NCBI GenBank assembly: GCA_032622095.1
Contig: CP136069.1
Coordinates: forward strand, 4,264,976-4,328,975
Reading direction: 5' to 3'
From: Siphonodentalium dalli
Lineage: Eukaryota > Mollusca > Scaphopoda > Gadilida > Siphonodentaliidae
DNA: 64,000 nucleotides
Shown: piece by piece, positions 58,901-60,198 of the stretch
Layout of the letters: each line of letters begins with the position of its first letter
How positions within the stretch are numbered: position 1 is the first letter of the stretch
The notes under the pieces: model-generated
Database searches by the model: none
What the model was told of the DNA's origin: nothing
Seen by the model: only the letters and a program-made list of their open reading frames with translations
Made by a program: the position numbers and the translations under genes

Positions 58901-59653
58901 TGCTTAGGCCTCATCTTCTAAGAAGTGTTTATAGTTCAAATTAACATTGTTTTAGTTACTTTTTCCCCTACTGTTGAGTTTCTCTATCCCCGAATTTGCA
59001 GAAGATAAAATTCATAATTGAGGTGCCCAATGGGTGAACATCACCAACTTCAACTGGGGAACTTCAATCTGATCGTAGGTCTCCCACATCAGTTGAGGCC
59101 TAAGCAGAATGAGGTCCCCTGAGGCCGAATTTGGTGATGCTAGCCCACTGTGCAGGATAGCATCATTAAATTCACCTTCTGGGGAACTCATTCTGCAAAT
59201 GTCAGACACACTAATTCAGGCTTGTTTTGACATGAGTAATTTACATACCAAATGTGAACCAATTGGTTAACTATAACATAAGTTATCAAAGAAGAAAAGG
59301 TGGATAACTCTATCAGAAATATTCGGACCCAAATTCTAACTTAATGGAGGCTTTCCCATCTGTAAAACATATACCAAATTTCATAAAAGTCTGTCATATA
59401 TTATGCGGACAATTCATCTTACGGACGGAAAGACACCAGTCATATTTATAGCCCCCCCCCCATGAAAACCCAACGTTCATACCTGGACAGGATTCGCTGT
59501 TGCAGAAATCAGTTTGGTATGTCAGCCCCACACAGTCACCACCTCCGTTCTCCGGTTGGGGAGAGTCACATTTCCGATCCCTCGCTCGACTGCCCCCGCC
59601 ACACGATACAGTACAGTGAGACCAGAGACTCCACGAGCCCCATCCACCATCAA
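1789..59653 (-). CDS. HMCN: Hemicentin-like gene, partial, 13 exons (gene-level entry)
   Basis: Large secreted extracellular matrix protein; hemicentins act in basement membranes and in anchoring cells and tissues. Thirteen exons on the minus strand give 1824 bp (608 codons) in one continuous frame, and every junction is phase 1. Domain order is three TSP1 repeats, a G2F beta-barrel, then five calcium-binding EGF modules. This is diagnostic of hemicentin: nidogen has G2F but no preceding TSP1 run, and fibulins have no G2F. Human hemicentin-1 has six TSP1 repeats, one G2F and eight EGFs with a fibulin-type C-terminus, so further exons are expected on both sides of the window. Introns in transcript order are about 9.5, 8.5, 7.3, 1.5, 6.5, 1.5, 1.5, 6.0, 0.46, 4.7, 5.2 and 3.4 kb. 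No promoter, start or stop codon lies in the window. An exon with unusual borders could have been missed. The symbol denotes the family, since the orthologue cannot be decided here. Confidence 0.93.
2038..2150. repeat. HP-B fragment (one arm)
   Basis: One arm of the TA-flanked foldback: it contains ATAATCGACTCCTTAACC, CAGGATTTAGTCGGAAATAT and TTGCCATTCAT but lacks the matching arm. It is a degraded copy upstream of EGF exon 5. Confidence 0.75.
2353..2750. repeat. Tandem repeat, 68-bp unit
   Basis: Nearly six head-to-tail copies of a 68-bp unit starting GTTAAACTTATTATC and containing TTTCCTATGGGATAACTACT. Copies differ by a few substitutions and a single-base deletion. Confidence 0.9.
2776..3326. 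mobile_element. HP-B foldback (Tc1/mariner-like MITE), split by HP-A
   Basis: Ends CAGTAATGCC and GCATTACTG are flanked by TA on both sides, typical of Tc1/mariner-derived MITEs. The two arms would form a hairpin of about 100 bp per arm. An HP-A element has inserted in the right arm at TTAA (2961-3300). Removing it and one TTAA restores the arm. Confidence 0.85.
2961..3300 (+). mobile_element. HP-A element (piggyBac-like MITE), TTAA target site
   Basis: Bounded by TTAA at 2961-2964 and 3297-3300. Termini are CCCTTTACCCAACA and its complement. TTAA duplication with CCC-starting ends is the hallmark of piggyBac-type transposition. The element holds two copies of the palindromic core HP-C (CCAATGCATTCTCTTATATA with a GTCGACCATAGGTCGCC loop) separated by an AT-rich spacer. 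No transposase is present, so it is non-autonomous. Confidence 0.88.
3410..3668. mobile_element. Element with HP-C cores and CCCTTTCA-type end
   Basis: Two degenerate HP-C palindromes are followed by a right end reading TGCACCAGCGCAGCTCCC then GAAAGGGTTAA. The same end appears at about 26.7, 32.1, 32.5 and 35.5 kb. It differs from the HP-A end although the core is shared. Confidence 0.7.
3876..4234. repeat. Tandem repeat, 35-bp unit
   Basis: About ten near-identical copies of a 35-bp unit containing TTGCCATGGGAACCTCTATG and GTGTTAATTACC. Variation is almost limited to one C/A position. Positions 4235-4910 hold only diverged low-copy repeat, including CATAACTCTGG and a GATGGATGGACAAACGGACG run. 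Confidence 0.92.
4911..5012. repeat. HP-B fragment (left arm)
   Basis: Starts AATGCCCTAAATAATTGACT and runs to the central GGAAAGTTCTC. The right arm is missing. It lies downstream, in transcript sense, of EGF exon 4. Confidence 0.75.
5137..5335. repeat. Short degenerate tandem repeats
   Basis: First CATCGCTATGAGTACC units of about 20 bp, then units built on AATGTGGGGCACATCGCT. It ends about 20 bp from the donor of the exon at 5357. Confidence 0.75.
5357..5473 (-). CDS. HMCN: Hemicentin-like exon: calcium-binding EGF module 4
   Basis: A 117-bp phase 1 exon (39 residues), acceptor GTTTACAG ending at 5474, donor GTTTGT from 5356. It encodes one EGF-CA module beginning [11 protein letters not shown], with six cysteines. 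[12 protein letters not shown] matches both the calcium-binding consensus and the CxNxxxxYxCxC sequence for Asp/Asn beta-hydroxylation. The module ends in CR with a split codon. The neighbouring exons are modules 3 (10.7 kb) and 5 (1.9 kb), and I found no other EGF exon in the introns between. Confidence 0.93.
5534..5992. repeat. HP-E hairpin in a 153-bp tandem array (three units)
   Basis: Three units starting GTATCTAACCCATAGAGAGC at 5537, 5690 and 5843, exactly 153 bp apart. Each holds the HP-E inverted repeat (AACCCATAGAGAGCCCC against GGCTCTCTGTGGGTT, centre GTGCATGCTTCCATCTG) plus a linker with GCATGTCTTACTGAACCAAG. Confidence 0.88.
5990..6230. repeat. HP-D element, degenerate
   Basis: Contains the CAGAATGAGGTCCCAGAGGG arm and a weaker complementary arm, preceded by an extra partial copy (TTCACCCTCAGCGAACTTC). 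It continues directly from the last HP-E linker. Confidence 0.7.
6275..6663 (+). mobile_element. HP-A element, TTAA flanked
   Basis: TTAA at 6275-6278 and 6660-6663, ends CCCTTTACCCAACA and complement, two HP-C cores. It is closely similar to the copies at 2961 and 7503. Positions 6664-7127 hold no recognisable feature. Confidence 0.9.
7128..7285. repeat. HP-D element
   Basis: TGTCTTGAAATAGTGTGTCT is partly duplicated, then a near-perfect palindrome of GAATGAGGTCCCCAGAGGG arms with centre GCTATCCCGCATAGTGGGC. Confidence 0.82.
7408..7492. repeat. HP-E hairpin, single copy
   Basis: AACCCTTTATAGAGCCCCAC pairs with GAGGCTCCCTGTGGG around GTGCATGCTTCCATCTG. It lies 10 bp left of an HP-A element. 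The same HP-E then HP-A arrangement recurs at 60.1-60.6 kb, so the pair probably moved or was copied together. Confidence 0.8.
7503..7882 (+). mobile_element. HP-A element, TTAA flanked
   Basis: TTAA at 7503-7506 and 7879-7882. Two HP-C cores are present. The first core has lost part of its loop (TATATATACATAGGTCGCC). Confidence 0.88.
7975..8125. repeat. HP-D element
   Basis: Near-perfect palindrome of GAATGAGGTCCCCAGAGGG arms, centre GCTAGCCCGCTATGCGGG, followed by CAAATGACAGACACACTATT. Confidence 0.85.
8136..9735. repeat. Minisatellite, 28-bp unit, about 57 copies
   Basis: Unit contains TGTGTGATATGGTGTGGTAT followed by AATGTGTA. It is very homogeneous. The main variable site is TGTGTATG versus TGTCTATG, and rare single-base insertions occur. 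The pure array implies recent expansion. It lies in the intron between EGF exons 3 and 4. Confidence 0.96.
10080..10480. repeat. Interspersed TACACTTA-rich repeat
   Basis: Repeated short modules: GTGTAGTATAAGTGTACACT, CACTTATGATACTTTTAAAA and ATGTTTGGGAATTTTT appear two or three times, partly inverted. It is a degenerate repeat of unknown type following a truncated HP-D start (TTGAAATAGTGTGTCTGTC). Confidence 0.55.
10648..10758 (-). CDS. HMCN: Hemicentin-like exon: calcium-binding EGF module 3
   Basis: A 111-bp phase 1 exon (37 residues), acceptor TTCTTTTAG ending at 10759, donor GTAAGT from 10647. It encodes one compact EGF-CA module starting [26 protein letters not shown] fits the calcium-binding and beta-hydroxylation consensus, and the final pair is GECM before the split codon. 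Six cysteines are present. Translation into the intron after the donor would not continue the module. Confidence 0.93.
11074..12136. mobile_element. hAT-family DNA transposon, non-autonomous
   Basis: Ends TAGAGATGGGCGGTT and, inverted, TAGTGATGGGCGGTT. Flanked by a perfect 8-bp target duplication GCATGTAG (11066-11073 and 12137-12144), the signature of hAT insertion. Length is 1063 bp. Sub-terminal regions are rich in CGGTTTCGGTT repeats. It carries the start of a BED zinc finger gene on the minus strand but no transposase core. Confidence 0.9.
11640..11855 (-). pseudogene. BED zinc finger fragment of a hAT transposase
   Basis: A 71-residue open frame starting with [19 protein letters not shown], then CRCLICHKN, then [10 protein letters not shown] follow the BED finger plan (aromatic-containing lead, CxxC, then a His-containing helix as in NTSNLLRH). 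Where a second His is expected (LVRQS) it is missing, and after about residue 55 the frame no longer resembles the family. The catalytic RNase H-like region is absent. It lies within the hAT element at 11074-12136, which explains its origin. A working host gene is unlikely. Confidence 0.7.
12603..15334. mobile_element. hAT-family DNA transposon, 2.7 kb, no coding region found
   Basis: Ends CAGGGTCCGCGCTG and, inverted, CAGGGTTCGCGCTG. Flanked by a perfect 8-bp duplication ACTAGGAC (12595-12602 and 15335-15342). Both sub-terminal regions carry TTTTGCCAAATGAAAATA-type repeats. The interior includes a short 37-bp-type tandem (CAAAAGACGTCAAAAGACGA, 15010-15110) and an HP-A-like solo end TTAACCCTTTTCCCAACA near 12911, but no transposase frame that I recognise. 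Confidence 0.88.
15420..15554 (-). CDS. HMCN: Hemicentin-like exon: calcium-binding EGF module 2
   Basis: A 135-bp phase 1 exon (45 residues), acceptor ATGTATAG ending at 15555, donor GTCAGT from 15419. It encodes [12 protein letters not shown], then [10 protein letters not shown] and [12 protein letters not shown]. Six cysteines are present, with non-CxC spacing after cysteine 4, as in hemicentin EGF 2, where NTIGS is also conserved. The next exon upstream (module 1) is only 456 bp away, the shortest intron here. The acceptor side is partly duplicated just upstream (15591-15639). The acceptor lacks a strong pyrimidine tract. Confidence 0.94.
15542..15639. repeat. Tandem duplication (49 bp) of an exon 5' border
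   Basis: 15542-15590 and 15591-15639 are near-identical. The first copy contains the first residues of EGF module 2 and its splice acceptor, and the second repeats both (DIDEC coding plus TTTATAG). The copy would code only for the first few residues before diverging. Confidence 0.88.
15668..15800. repeat. HP-D element
   Basis: GAATGAGGTTCCCAGAGGG and its complementary arm around a degenerate centre, followed by TTAGGCCTCATCTTCTG. It lies in the short intron between EGF exons 1 and 2. Confidence 0.8.
16011..16130 (-). CDS. HMCN: Hemicentin-like exon: calcium-binding EGF module 1
   Basis: A 120-bp phase 1 exon (40 residues), acceptor TTCACTTCAG ending at 16131, donor GTTGGT from 16010. It encodes [27 protein letters not shown] and GHNCR. 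Six cysteines and the calcium-binding and beta-hydroxylation consensus are intact. The acidic DDDEC opening, joined directly to the G2F-end exon at 22.2 kb, matches the first EGF of vertebrate hemicentin (DEDEC). A 4-kb 11-bp array starts within about 20 bp of this acceptor, so branch point signals probably lie in or beyond the array. Confidence 0.94.
16148..20110. repeat. Minisatellite, 11-bp unit, about 360 copies
   Basis: Unit ATACTGGTATC with frequent variants TTACTGGTATC, ATACTGGTGTC, ATACAGGTATC and ATACATGTATC. Because 11 is not a multiple of 3, all three forward frames stay open and read [15 protein letters not shown] peptides. These are artefacts, not genes. Variant order recurs: a block with ATACATGTATC followed by TGGTGTC units appears near 16.85, 17.30, 18.11, 18.54, 19.50 and 19.71 kb, so a higher-order repeat exists. 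The complementary (transcribed) strand carries many CCAGTAAGA and CCAGTATGA motifs resembling 5' splice sites. Confidence 0.97.
20112..20579 (-). mobile_element. HP-A element, reverse orientation, TTAA flanked
   Basis: TTAA at 20112-20115 and 20576-20579. The CTTCAACAGCCTAAAATATC side lies on the right, so it is inverted relative to other copies. It abuts the end of the 11-bp array. It has two HP-C cores and an extended AT-rich spacer. Confidence 0.88.
20580..21877. other. Intron stretch with scattered short repeats
   Basis: A hairpin at about 20690-20740 (TTCGTAAACTAGATGGTC and TTTAGTTTACGAA) and repeated blocks TATATATAATATTTTTTTAC (near 21040, 21190 and 22027) and CAGTGTCCAAGATATATTTG. 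No coding signature was found. Confidence 0.5.
21878..22018. repeat. Tandem repeat, 20-bp unit
   Basis: About seven copies of CGACTTGTGGTATAAAGCAT, nearly perfect, ending in an inverted half unit ATACCACAACTTGTGGTAT. Confidence 0.93.
22083..22132. repeat. HP-B fragment (right end)
   Basis: ACCCATAATTCTGCTGTGGT to GGGCATTAC. Only the outer right arm remains. It lies about 45 bp from the donor of the G2F-end exon. Confidence 0.75.
22179..22238 (-). CDS. HMCN: Hemicentin-like exon: end of G2F and linker to EGF modules
   Basis: A very short 60-bp phase 1 exon (20 residues), acceptor CCTTTACAG ending at 22239, donor GTAGGT from 22178. It encodes [19 protein letters not shown]. The pattern SNxCPxGFxLD...C is the conserved linker between G2F and the first EGF of hemicentin, holding two cysteines. 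It joins in frame to the exons at 23.9 kb and 16.1 kb. Coding is too short to stand alone, but the fit at both splice borders and to the family makes it secure. Confidence 0.88.
22442..22805. mobile_element. Element with HP-C core and TTAACCCATTCATGACGGG end
   Basis: Left end TTAACCCATTCATGACGGGA then GCTGCTCTGGTGCAACGTTA, one HP-C palindrome, then a long AT-rich stretch of repeated TTTTTATCATTTTTTCTTAC. The right end is not clear and seems lost at the 41-bp array. Confidence 0.65.
22806..23764. repeat. Minisatellite, 41-bp unit, about 24 copies
   Basis: Unit contains TTCTACGGTCATTGGGGTAT and ATTAATTTAGAGATTAACAT. Several copies lack the AACATC segment. The array ends only about 12 bp from the donor of the exon at 23777, so the transcript enters the array directly after the 5' splice site. 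Confidence 0.95.
23777..23980 (-). CDS. HMCN: Hemicentin-like exon: G2F domain, C-terminal part
   Basis: A 204-bp phase 1 exon (68 residues), acceptor TTATTTCAG ending at 23981, donor GTAGGA from 23776. It encodes [34 protein letters not shown] and ends in ASIHP. The PYxWNHTIxY and MPFLVE blocks are characteristic of the G2F (nidogen-like) beta-barrel in hemicentin. NHT is a potential N-glycosylation site. It reads in frame from the 25.5-kb exon and into the 60-bp linker exon. Confidence 0.95.
24044..24416. repeat. GC-rich minisatellite, 12-bp unit
   Basis: About 28 copies of TCGGTGTGCCCC with GGGG and GGTT variants, interrupted once by a repeat of the flanking segment GTCCGTTACGTTATGATATA at 24212-24236, so the array plus flank was itself duplicated. 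A 12-bp unit keeps frames open (VPLG on one strand, RGAH on the other), but no gene signals support translation. Confidence 0.93.
24425..25080. other. Intron stretch with no recognised feature
   Basis: AT-rich sequence between the 12-bp array and the exon-derived array. I see no repeat, exon or element boundary here. Confidence 0.4.
25085..25504. repeat. Tandem array built from the 3' part of a G2F exon
   Basis: The last 60-70 bp of the adjoining G2F exon, with its donor, is copied. A 102-bp unit occurs once after the true exon end (donor copy GTAAGATT at 25336). Further left are about four shorter 53-bp units (TCTGTATATAGTCCTCCTCA and GGTCTGAGCAT) without donor. The unit keeps the coding sense [11 protein letters not shown] on the minus strand. 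Read-through from the true donor meets TAA after two codons. Confidence 0.92.
25439..25594 (-). CDS. HMCN: Hemicentin-like exon: G2F domain, central part 2
   Basis: A 156-bp phase 1 exon (52 residues), acceptor TTATTTATCAG ending at 25595, donor GTAAGA from 25438. It encodes [31 protein letters not shown] and [11 protein letters not shown]. The GEILxMSH and EDYIQTGPG blocks are strongly conserved in hemicentin G2F. A tandem array made from its 3' half and donor lies directly after it (25085-25438), so a second full donor copy follows 102 bp downstream. Confidence 0.95.
25636..25712. repeat. HP-B internal deletion copy
   Basis: Outer ends AGTAATTCCCCAAATAATCG and GGAATCGATTAATTAGGGCA remain with only the start of the inner arms. 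It lies 40 bp upstream of the G2F exon acceptor. Confidence 0.75.
25742..26008. repeat. Double HP-D element
   Basis: Two adjoining HP-D palindromes (25780-25871 and 25878-25975) between AAGTCTTGAAATAGTTTGCC and its inverted partner GGCAAACTATTTCAAGGCTT. The outer pair gives a larger inverted repeat holding two palindromes. Confidence 0.85.
26035..26738. mobile_element. HP-C element with GCGCAGCTCCCGTCA end, carrying a nested insertion
   Basis: Truncated HP-C core (TATAGGTCGCCTCGC), interrupted by the element at 26060-26498. A second HP-C core and the right end CCAGCGCAGCTCCCGTCACA then AAAGGGTTAA follow near 26.70-26.74 kb. Confidence 0.7.
26060..26498. mobile_element. MITE with GAGGGTATCACCCCC ends, nested in HP-C
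   Basis: Left end GAGGGTATCACCCCC, right end GGGGGTGATACCTC, with sub-terminal GGGATTCAGG and GTATTCAGGATTCA repeats. ATATAT occurs on both sides (26054-26059 and 26499-26504) as a likely target duplication. It interrupts an HP-C palindrome that reads through when it is removed. Confidence 0.8.
26803..27257 (+). mobile_element. HP-A element, TTAA flanked
   Basis: TTAA at 26803-26806 and 27254-27257. Typical ends and two HP-C cores with a longer spacer. Positions 27258-27825 contain a short palindromic AGGAGGGCTATAGCCCTCCT block near 27380 but nothing else recognised. Confidence 0.9.
27826..27990. repeat. Foldback hairpin, about 70-bp arms
   Basis: AAGGATTAACTGTCATGTGG to GACCACTTACCTC-type sequence pairs with an almost perfect inverted copy. 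The loop is GTAAAACCCTTCGGGATTAA. It was seen once in the window. Its high arm identity suggests a recent origin. Confidence 0.85.
28015..28500. repeat. Dispersed repeat, related copy near 44.6-45.1 kb
   Basis: CAGAGTTGTGAAT, ATGGTGAATATTTA, AAATTGGGTGA and CAGTTACAA.TGACTGC occur in the same order at 44605-44910. The two are old copies of one family of unknown type. No coding frame is convincing. Confidence 0.55.
28815..30180. mobile_element. Element with paired TTCAGTGT inverted repeats and GC-rich body
   Basis: Arms 28815-28876 and 29090-29153 are inverted copies (ATTTTTCCTTAAAGAAAGCC and CACTGAACTATATGG). They are followed by a third related block (TTTTTCCGCTAAAGGAAAGC) and an AGGAGGAGGC segment, then unusually GC-rich non-coding sequence to about 30180. 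The same layout occurs at 53473-54200. The right end is not identified. No transposase or reverse transcriptase is visible. Confidence 0.6.
30181..31880. other. Intron stretch with no recognised feature
   Basis: Mostly AT-rich, apparently single-copy within this window. A short TTTGGCCAA-rich patch lies at 31785-31860. I see no exon-like segment or element ends. Confidence 0.4.
31886..32075. mobile_element. Degenerate HP-C element with CAGCTCCCGTCATGAAAGGG end
   Basis: HP-C core (loop diverged), GCTCAGGGTTTTCGCAAAAT, then GCAGGATCTTTAATGCTGCA and the end GAAAGGGTTAA. It lies about 50 bp from the donor of the exon at 32128. Confidence 0.7.
32128..32265 (-). CDS. HMCN: Hemicentin-like exon: G2F domain, central part 1
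   Basis: A 138-bp phase 1 exon (46 residues), acceptor TTTTTCCAG ending at 32266, donor GTCAGA from 32127. It encodes [40 protein letters not shown]. The blocks PIYWTTA, NGxTLT and FKRxTQVEF are nearly invariant in hemicentin G2F domains. The first codon is completed by the G from the exon at 33.8 kb. Its 5' half and acceptor are repeated in tandem about 101 bp upstream, out of frame with the real exon. Confidence 0.96.
32210..32409. repeat. Tandem duplication (101 bp) of an exon 5' border
   Basis: 32210-32310 and 32311-32409 are near-identical. The first contains the acceptor and first 18 or so codons of the G2F exon, the second repeats them including PIYWTTA coding and the TTTTTCCAG acceptor. 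Use of the copy followed by read-through puts the true exon out of frame. Confidence 0.92.
32405..32556. mobile_element. Degenerate HP-C element
   Basis: GGCCTAACA, GTAAGCCAGTGCATTCTCTT, diverged palindrome, then TGCACCAGCGCAGCTCCCAT and GAAAGGGTTA. It is similar to 3550-3668 and 35392-35533. Confidence 0.7.
32570..32936. repeat. HP-E copies, one expanded as a 40-bp tandem repeat
   Basis: A diverged HP-E at 32570-32640 and a second at 32683 onward, whose right arm is repeated five times as a 40-bp unit (TCGTCTGCTGCAGTACCAAT plus TATGTGGGGCTCTCTATGGG, 32731-32930). The open frames across it reflect the repeat, not a gene. Confidence 0.88.
32975..33452. mobile_element. Foldback element with TATGGTGTCC ends
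   Basis: TATGGTGTCCTGTTTCCGCC at the left and its inverted partner GGCGGAAAAAGGACACCATA at the right. The interior is built of repeated GAAGCAAGCGAAA and AAGGAACCAAAGGAAGCGAA blocks in both orientations, plus an inner hairpin around AACAACAACCAAGAA. No clean target duplication was seen. Open frames on both strands are by-products of the repeats. Confidence 0.78.
33566..33724. repeat. HP-B copy, right part, against an exon donor
   Basis: Central hairpin (GGAAAGCTCTCGGGGAGAGC) and full right arm to GGGCATAACTG. The outer left arm is missing. It ends about 4 bp from the exon's donor hexamer (exon end 33729). Confidence 0.85.
33729..33872 (-). CDS. HMCN: Hemicentin-like exon: start of the G2F domain
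   Basis: A 144-bp phase 1 exon (48 residues), acceptor GTATTTCAG ending at 33873, donor GTAAGT from 33728. It encodes [38 protein letters not shown] and PKDA. The hydrophobic GxxxGxIN opening of the first G2F strands follows directly after the last TSP1 repeat (41.2 kb), as in hemicentin. The intron after the donor starts at once with a foldback element (HP-B). Confidence 0.93.
33880..35390. other. Intron stretch with diverged GGGCAGTAACTCTGG-type repeat
   Basis: Two degenerate copies of a family with CAATCAAAGGG and TAACTCTGG (33930-34010 and 34095-34200), also present at 52690-52940. A run ending with GACGAACAGACAGATGGAAG occurs near 35335. Nothing coding is recognised. Confidence 0.5.
35392..35533. 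mobile_element. Degenerate HP-C element
   Basis: GCATTGGCCTAACAATG, GTAAGCCAGTGCATTCTCTG, a shortened palindrome, then CAGCGCAGCTCCCGTCATGA and AAGGGTTAA. Confidence 0.65.
35534..35925. repeat. HP-E tandem array, about 115-bp units
   Basis: Three full units, each with AAGTTTAATGTTTAACCCAC, GGGAGCCTCACACAGATGG, GTGTCGTCTGCTGCAGTCTA and a fourth that is cut after CCCACAG by the 5-kb foldback. The missing part resumes at 40976. Confidence 0.9.
35926..40975. mobile_element. 5-kb foldback element with about 1.4-kb inverted arms
   Basis: Outer ends include CAGGAGATATTGGTCGACCT (35931) and its inverse ending at 40971. The arms (about 35931-37375 and 39545-40971) are inverted copies that include a C or G run, AAGTGGCCGCAGAGACTCC and several AAGATGGCGGCCA-type blocks about 180 bp apart. 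It inserted into an HP-E unit, since ACAG flanks both sides (35922-35925 and 40976-40979) and the HP-E sequence resumes exactly. The 2.2-kb centre has no recognised gene. An open frame at 37225-37518 lies in the left arm and shows no family I know. Confidence 0.85.
40976..41055. repeat. HP-E unit, right part
   Basis: Continuation of the HP-E unit interrupted at 35925: ACAGGGAGCCTCACACAGAT through CAGTCTATGTGGGGGCTC. It ends about 80 bp before the donor of the TSP1 exon at 41137. Confidence 0.85.
41137..41301 (-). CDS. HMCN: Hemicentin-like exon: thrombospondin type 1 repeat 3
   Basis: A 165-bp phase 1 exon (55 residues), acceptor ATTTTTAG ending at 41302, donor GTTTGT from 41136. It encodes [51 protein letters not shown]. 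The repeat has the WxxWxxW ladder, six cysteines, and CTKTCGKG fits the CxxS/TCxxG O-fucosylation motif. It is the last TSP1 before G2F and joins in frame to the exon at 33.8 kb. Confidence 0.94.
41345..41945. repeat. Cluster of HP-D elements
   Basis: A partial copy (41468-41545) and two fuller palindromes (41559-41650 and 41828-41918), with linkers containing GGCCTCATCTTCTGGGAAGT and GTGCCCAATGGGGAACTTCA. The same linker order occurs at 58900-59100, so the cluster is one composite family. Confidence 0.8.
42850..43660. repeat. Diverged tandem blocks of about 340 bp
   Basis: CCAGGAATTGGGGGTC and CCCGGAATTGGGGTC, GATTTGTATTTATTTGCGA and GATTTGTATTTAATCGCGA, and GCACAATCG-type stretches recur in the same order. 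Confidence 0.5.
45288..46285. repeat. Tandem duplication, about 475-490-bp unit
   Basis: Two diverged copies with AACAAAACGGCCGAT, TCATCGTCATCAGCTGATCA, ATAAGTTCAATGG and GTCAATTGATACTAA, and a third start near 46240 (GAGAATATACTCAAGATTAT). Confidence 0.8.
47170..47990. repeat. Degenerate repeat with GGAAATTTCCAAC blocks
   Basis: About three units with TTGGAAATTTTCCAACCT, GGAAAGCTT, TTGTCA and ACACCGG.CCGAACCATGG. G runs lie at its left part. Forward open frames across it have no known domain. Confidence 0.55.
49837..50007 (-). CDS. HMCN: Hemicentin-like exon: thrombospondin type 1 repeat 2
   Basis: A 171-bp phase 1 exon (57 residues), acceptor GCTTTCAG ending at 50008, donor GTAGGT from 49836. 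It encodes [39 protein letters not shown] and NCNEEKCP. Six cysteines, the WxxWxxW ladder and the CTASCGGG O-fucosylation motif are present. The module length of 57 equals repeat 1. A 1042-bp tandem duplication starts about 25 bp upstream of its acceptor. Confidence 0.95.
50185..50412. mobile_element. TTAA-flanked element, CCCTTTGAGTGCCAGG end, HP-C core
   Basis: TTAA at both edges, ends CCCTTTGAGTGCCAGG and CCTGGCAGTCAAAGG, one HP-C palindrome inside. The GGCCGATCTCATCGGCC inner palindrome is next to the left end. Left ends of the same type occur at 51227 (duplicate) and 63550. Confidence 0.82.
50467..51075. repeat. 19-bp tandem array, first block
   Basis: Unit TGTATAGCCGAGCCTATAA with TGTGTAGC and AGCTGAGC variants and occasional compound units (TATAGCTGTATAGCC). 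It belongs to the 1042-bp duplication. Confidence 0.94.
51227..51454. mobile_element. Duplicate of the TTAA-flanked CCCTTTGAGTGCCAGG element
   Basis: Second copy by segmental duplication, not by a new insertion, as its flanks are also duplicated. It differs from the first by few bases. Confidence 0.85.
51508..52665. repeat. 19-bp tandem array, second block, longer
   Basis: Same unit as 50467-51075 but roughly twice as long, so it expanded after duplication or the first block contracted. It is followed at 52666-52990 by the diverged GGGCTGTAACTCTGG repeat ending in GACGGACAGACGGATGG. Confidence 0.94.
53015..53220. mobile_element. HP-B foldback, nearly complete
   Basis: TA-flanked copy with both arms and central GGAAAGCTCTC-loop-GAGAGCTTTCC. 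It is a normal unedited reference 2 kb from the T-depleted copy at 54998. Confidence 0.9.
53489..58349. mobile_element. 4.9-kb element with about 240-bp terminal inverted repeats
   Basis: CATATTCCCTAATAAGATAC at 53489 and its inverse ending at 58349. Arms of about 240 bp run to CCGTTTACTGTGGG-type sequence and are nearly identical. Near the left end, 53473-53527 has another inverted copy at 53778-53830, and a related block (ATTCCCATCAAAGATACGTT) follows, giving the same layout as 28815-29190. The interior (54.0-57.4 kb) is richer in G and C than the surroundings, contains an HP-B copy and has no recognisable protein. No clear target duplication was found. Confidence 0.75.
54998..55210. mobile_element. 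HP-B foldback with massive T-to-C change (hyper-edited copy)
   Basis: This aligns end to end with other HP-B copies, without large gaps, but has only 12 T in 213 bp. The copy at 61159-61374 has 65 in 216 bp. By hand alignment about 49 T positions are C, in both arms, while other changes are few (about five G to A, three T to A). Sequence outside 54995-55212 has normal T content. The ends CAGCAATGCCC and CACTG correspond to CAGTAATGCCC and TTACTG. Confidence 0.9.
58350..58857. other. Intron stretch with no recognised feature
   Basis: Between the 4.9-kb element and an HP-D cluster. No repeat or exon signature was seen. Confidence 0.4.
58858..59225. repeat. HP-D composite
   Basis: Half palindrome (58862-58915), linker with GGCCTCATCTTCTAAGAAGT and GAAGATAAAATTCATAATTG, then a fuller HP-D (59104-59196). 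Same order as at 41.6-41.9 kb. Confidence 0.8.
59483..59653 (-). CDS. HMCN: Hemicentin-like exon: thrombospondin type 1 repeat 1 of this window
   Basis: A 171-bp phase 1 exon (57 residues), acceptor TTTGACAG ending at 59654, donor GTATGA from 59482. It encodes [37 protein letters not shown] and DFCNSESCP. Six cysteines, the WxxWxxW ladder (candidate C-mannosylation) and CTVSCGGG (O-fucosylation consensus) are present. It is the most N-terminal exon seen. Earlier TSP1 repeats and Ig domains would lie to the right of the window. No further TSP1-like exon was found from 59.7 to 64 kb. Confidence 0.95.
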
Positions 59654-59723
59654 CTGTCAAAGGGAGGTAATACAAACAAATCAATTGTGAAATCACAATC
59701 AAGTACACAGATCACAATCAATT

Positions 59724-59962
59724 TACCCTGTGCCAATGCATTCTCTTATATATGCAAGTCGACCATATGTCGCCTCGCATATATAAGAGAATGCATTGGC
59801 CTAACAATTTTATATCATTTTTTTATTATAAATTTTTCTTACAATTTTTAGGACATAAAATAAAAAACATCCATTACCCTGCAGGGAGCCCCACACATAT
59901 ATAGAATCATATAGAAGAGTGTCGTCTGCTCATGTTTGTCTGGGGCTCTGTATGGGTGAAAT
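59724..59962. mobile_element. Composite HP-C plus HP-E element
   Basis: ACCCTGTGCCAATGC start, HP-C palindrome, AT-rich spacer, then HP-E beginning ACCCTGCAGGGAGCC. Related arrangements are at 61555-61806, 62362-62578 and, inverted, 62667-62892. It starts about 70 bp upstream of the TSP1 exon acceptor. Confidence 0.75.
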
Positions 59963-60103
59963 TGTGATCCGTAATTATTTTGTTCTTATTTTCATAATAA
60001 ATAACTCTCAAATAACGAGATTTCACAATCAAAAACTTTGTTATGTAAACATTACTGTTACAGTGGAATTACCAATCAATGTCCTATTAGTCCATGCAAT
60101 ATT

Positions 60104-60190
60104 AACCCTTTATAGAGCCCCACATAGACTGGAGCAGACGACACTCTGCAGTGCATGCTTCCATCTGTGTGGGGCTCCCTGTGGGATAAA
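60104..60190. repeat. HP-E hairpin
   Basis: AACCCTTTATAGAGCCCCAC with GGGGCTCCCTGTGGG. Immediately followed by HP-A as at 7408-7882. Confidence 0.82.
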
Positions 60191-60198
60191 TCTCTTAA

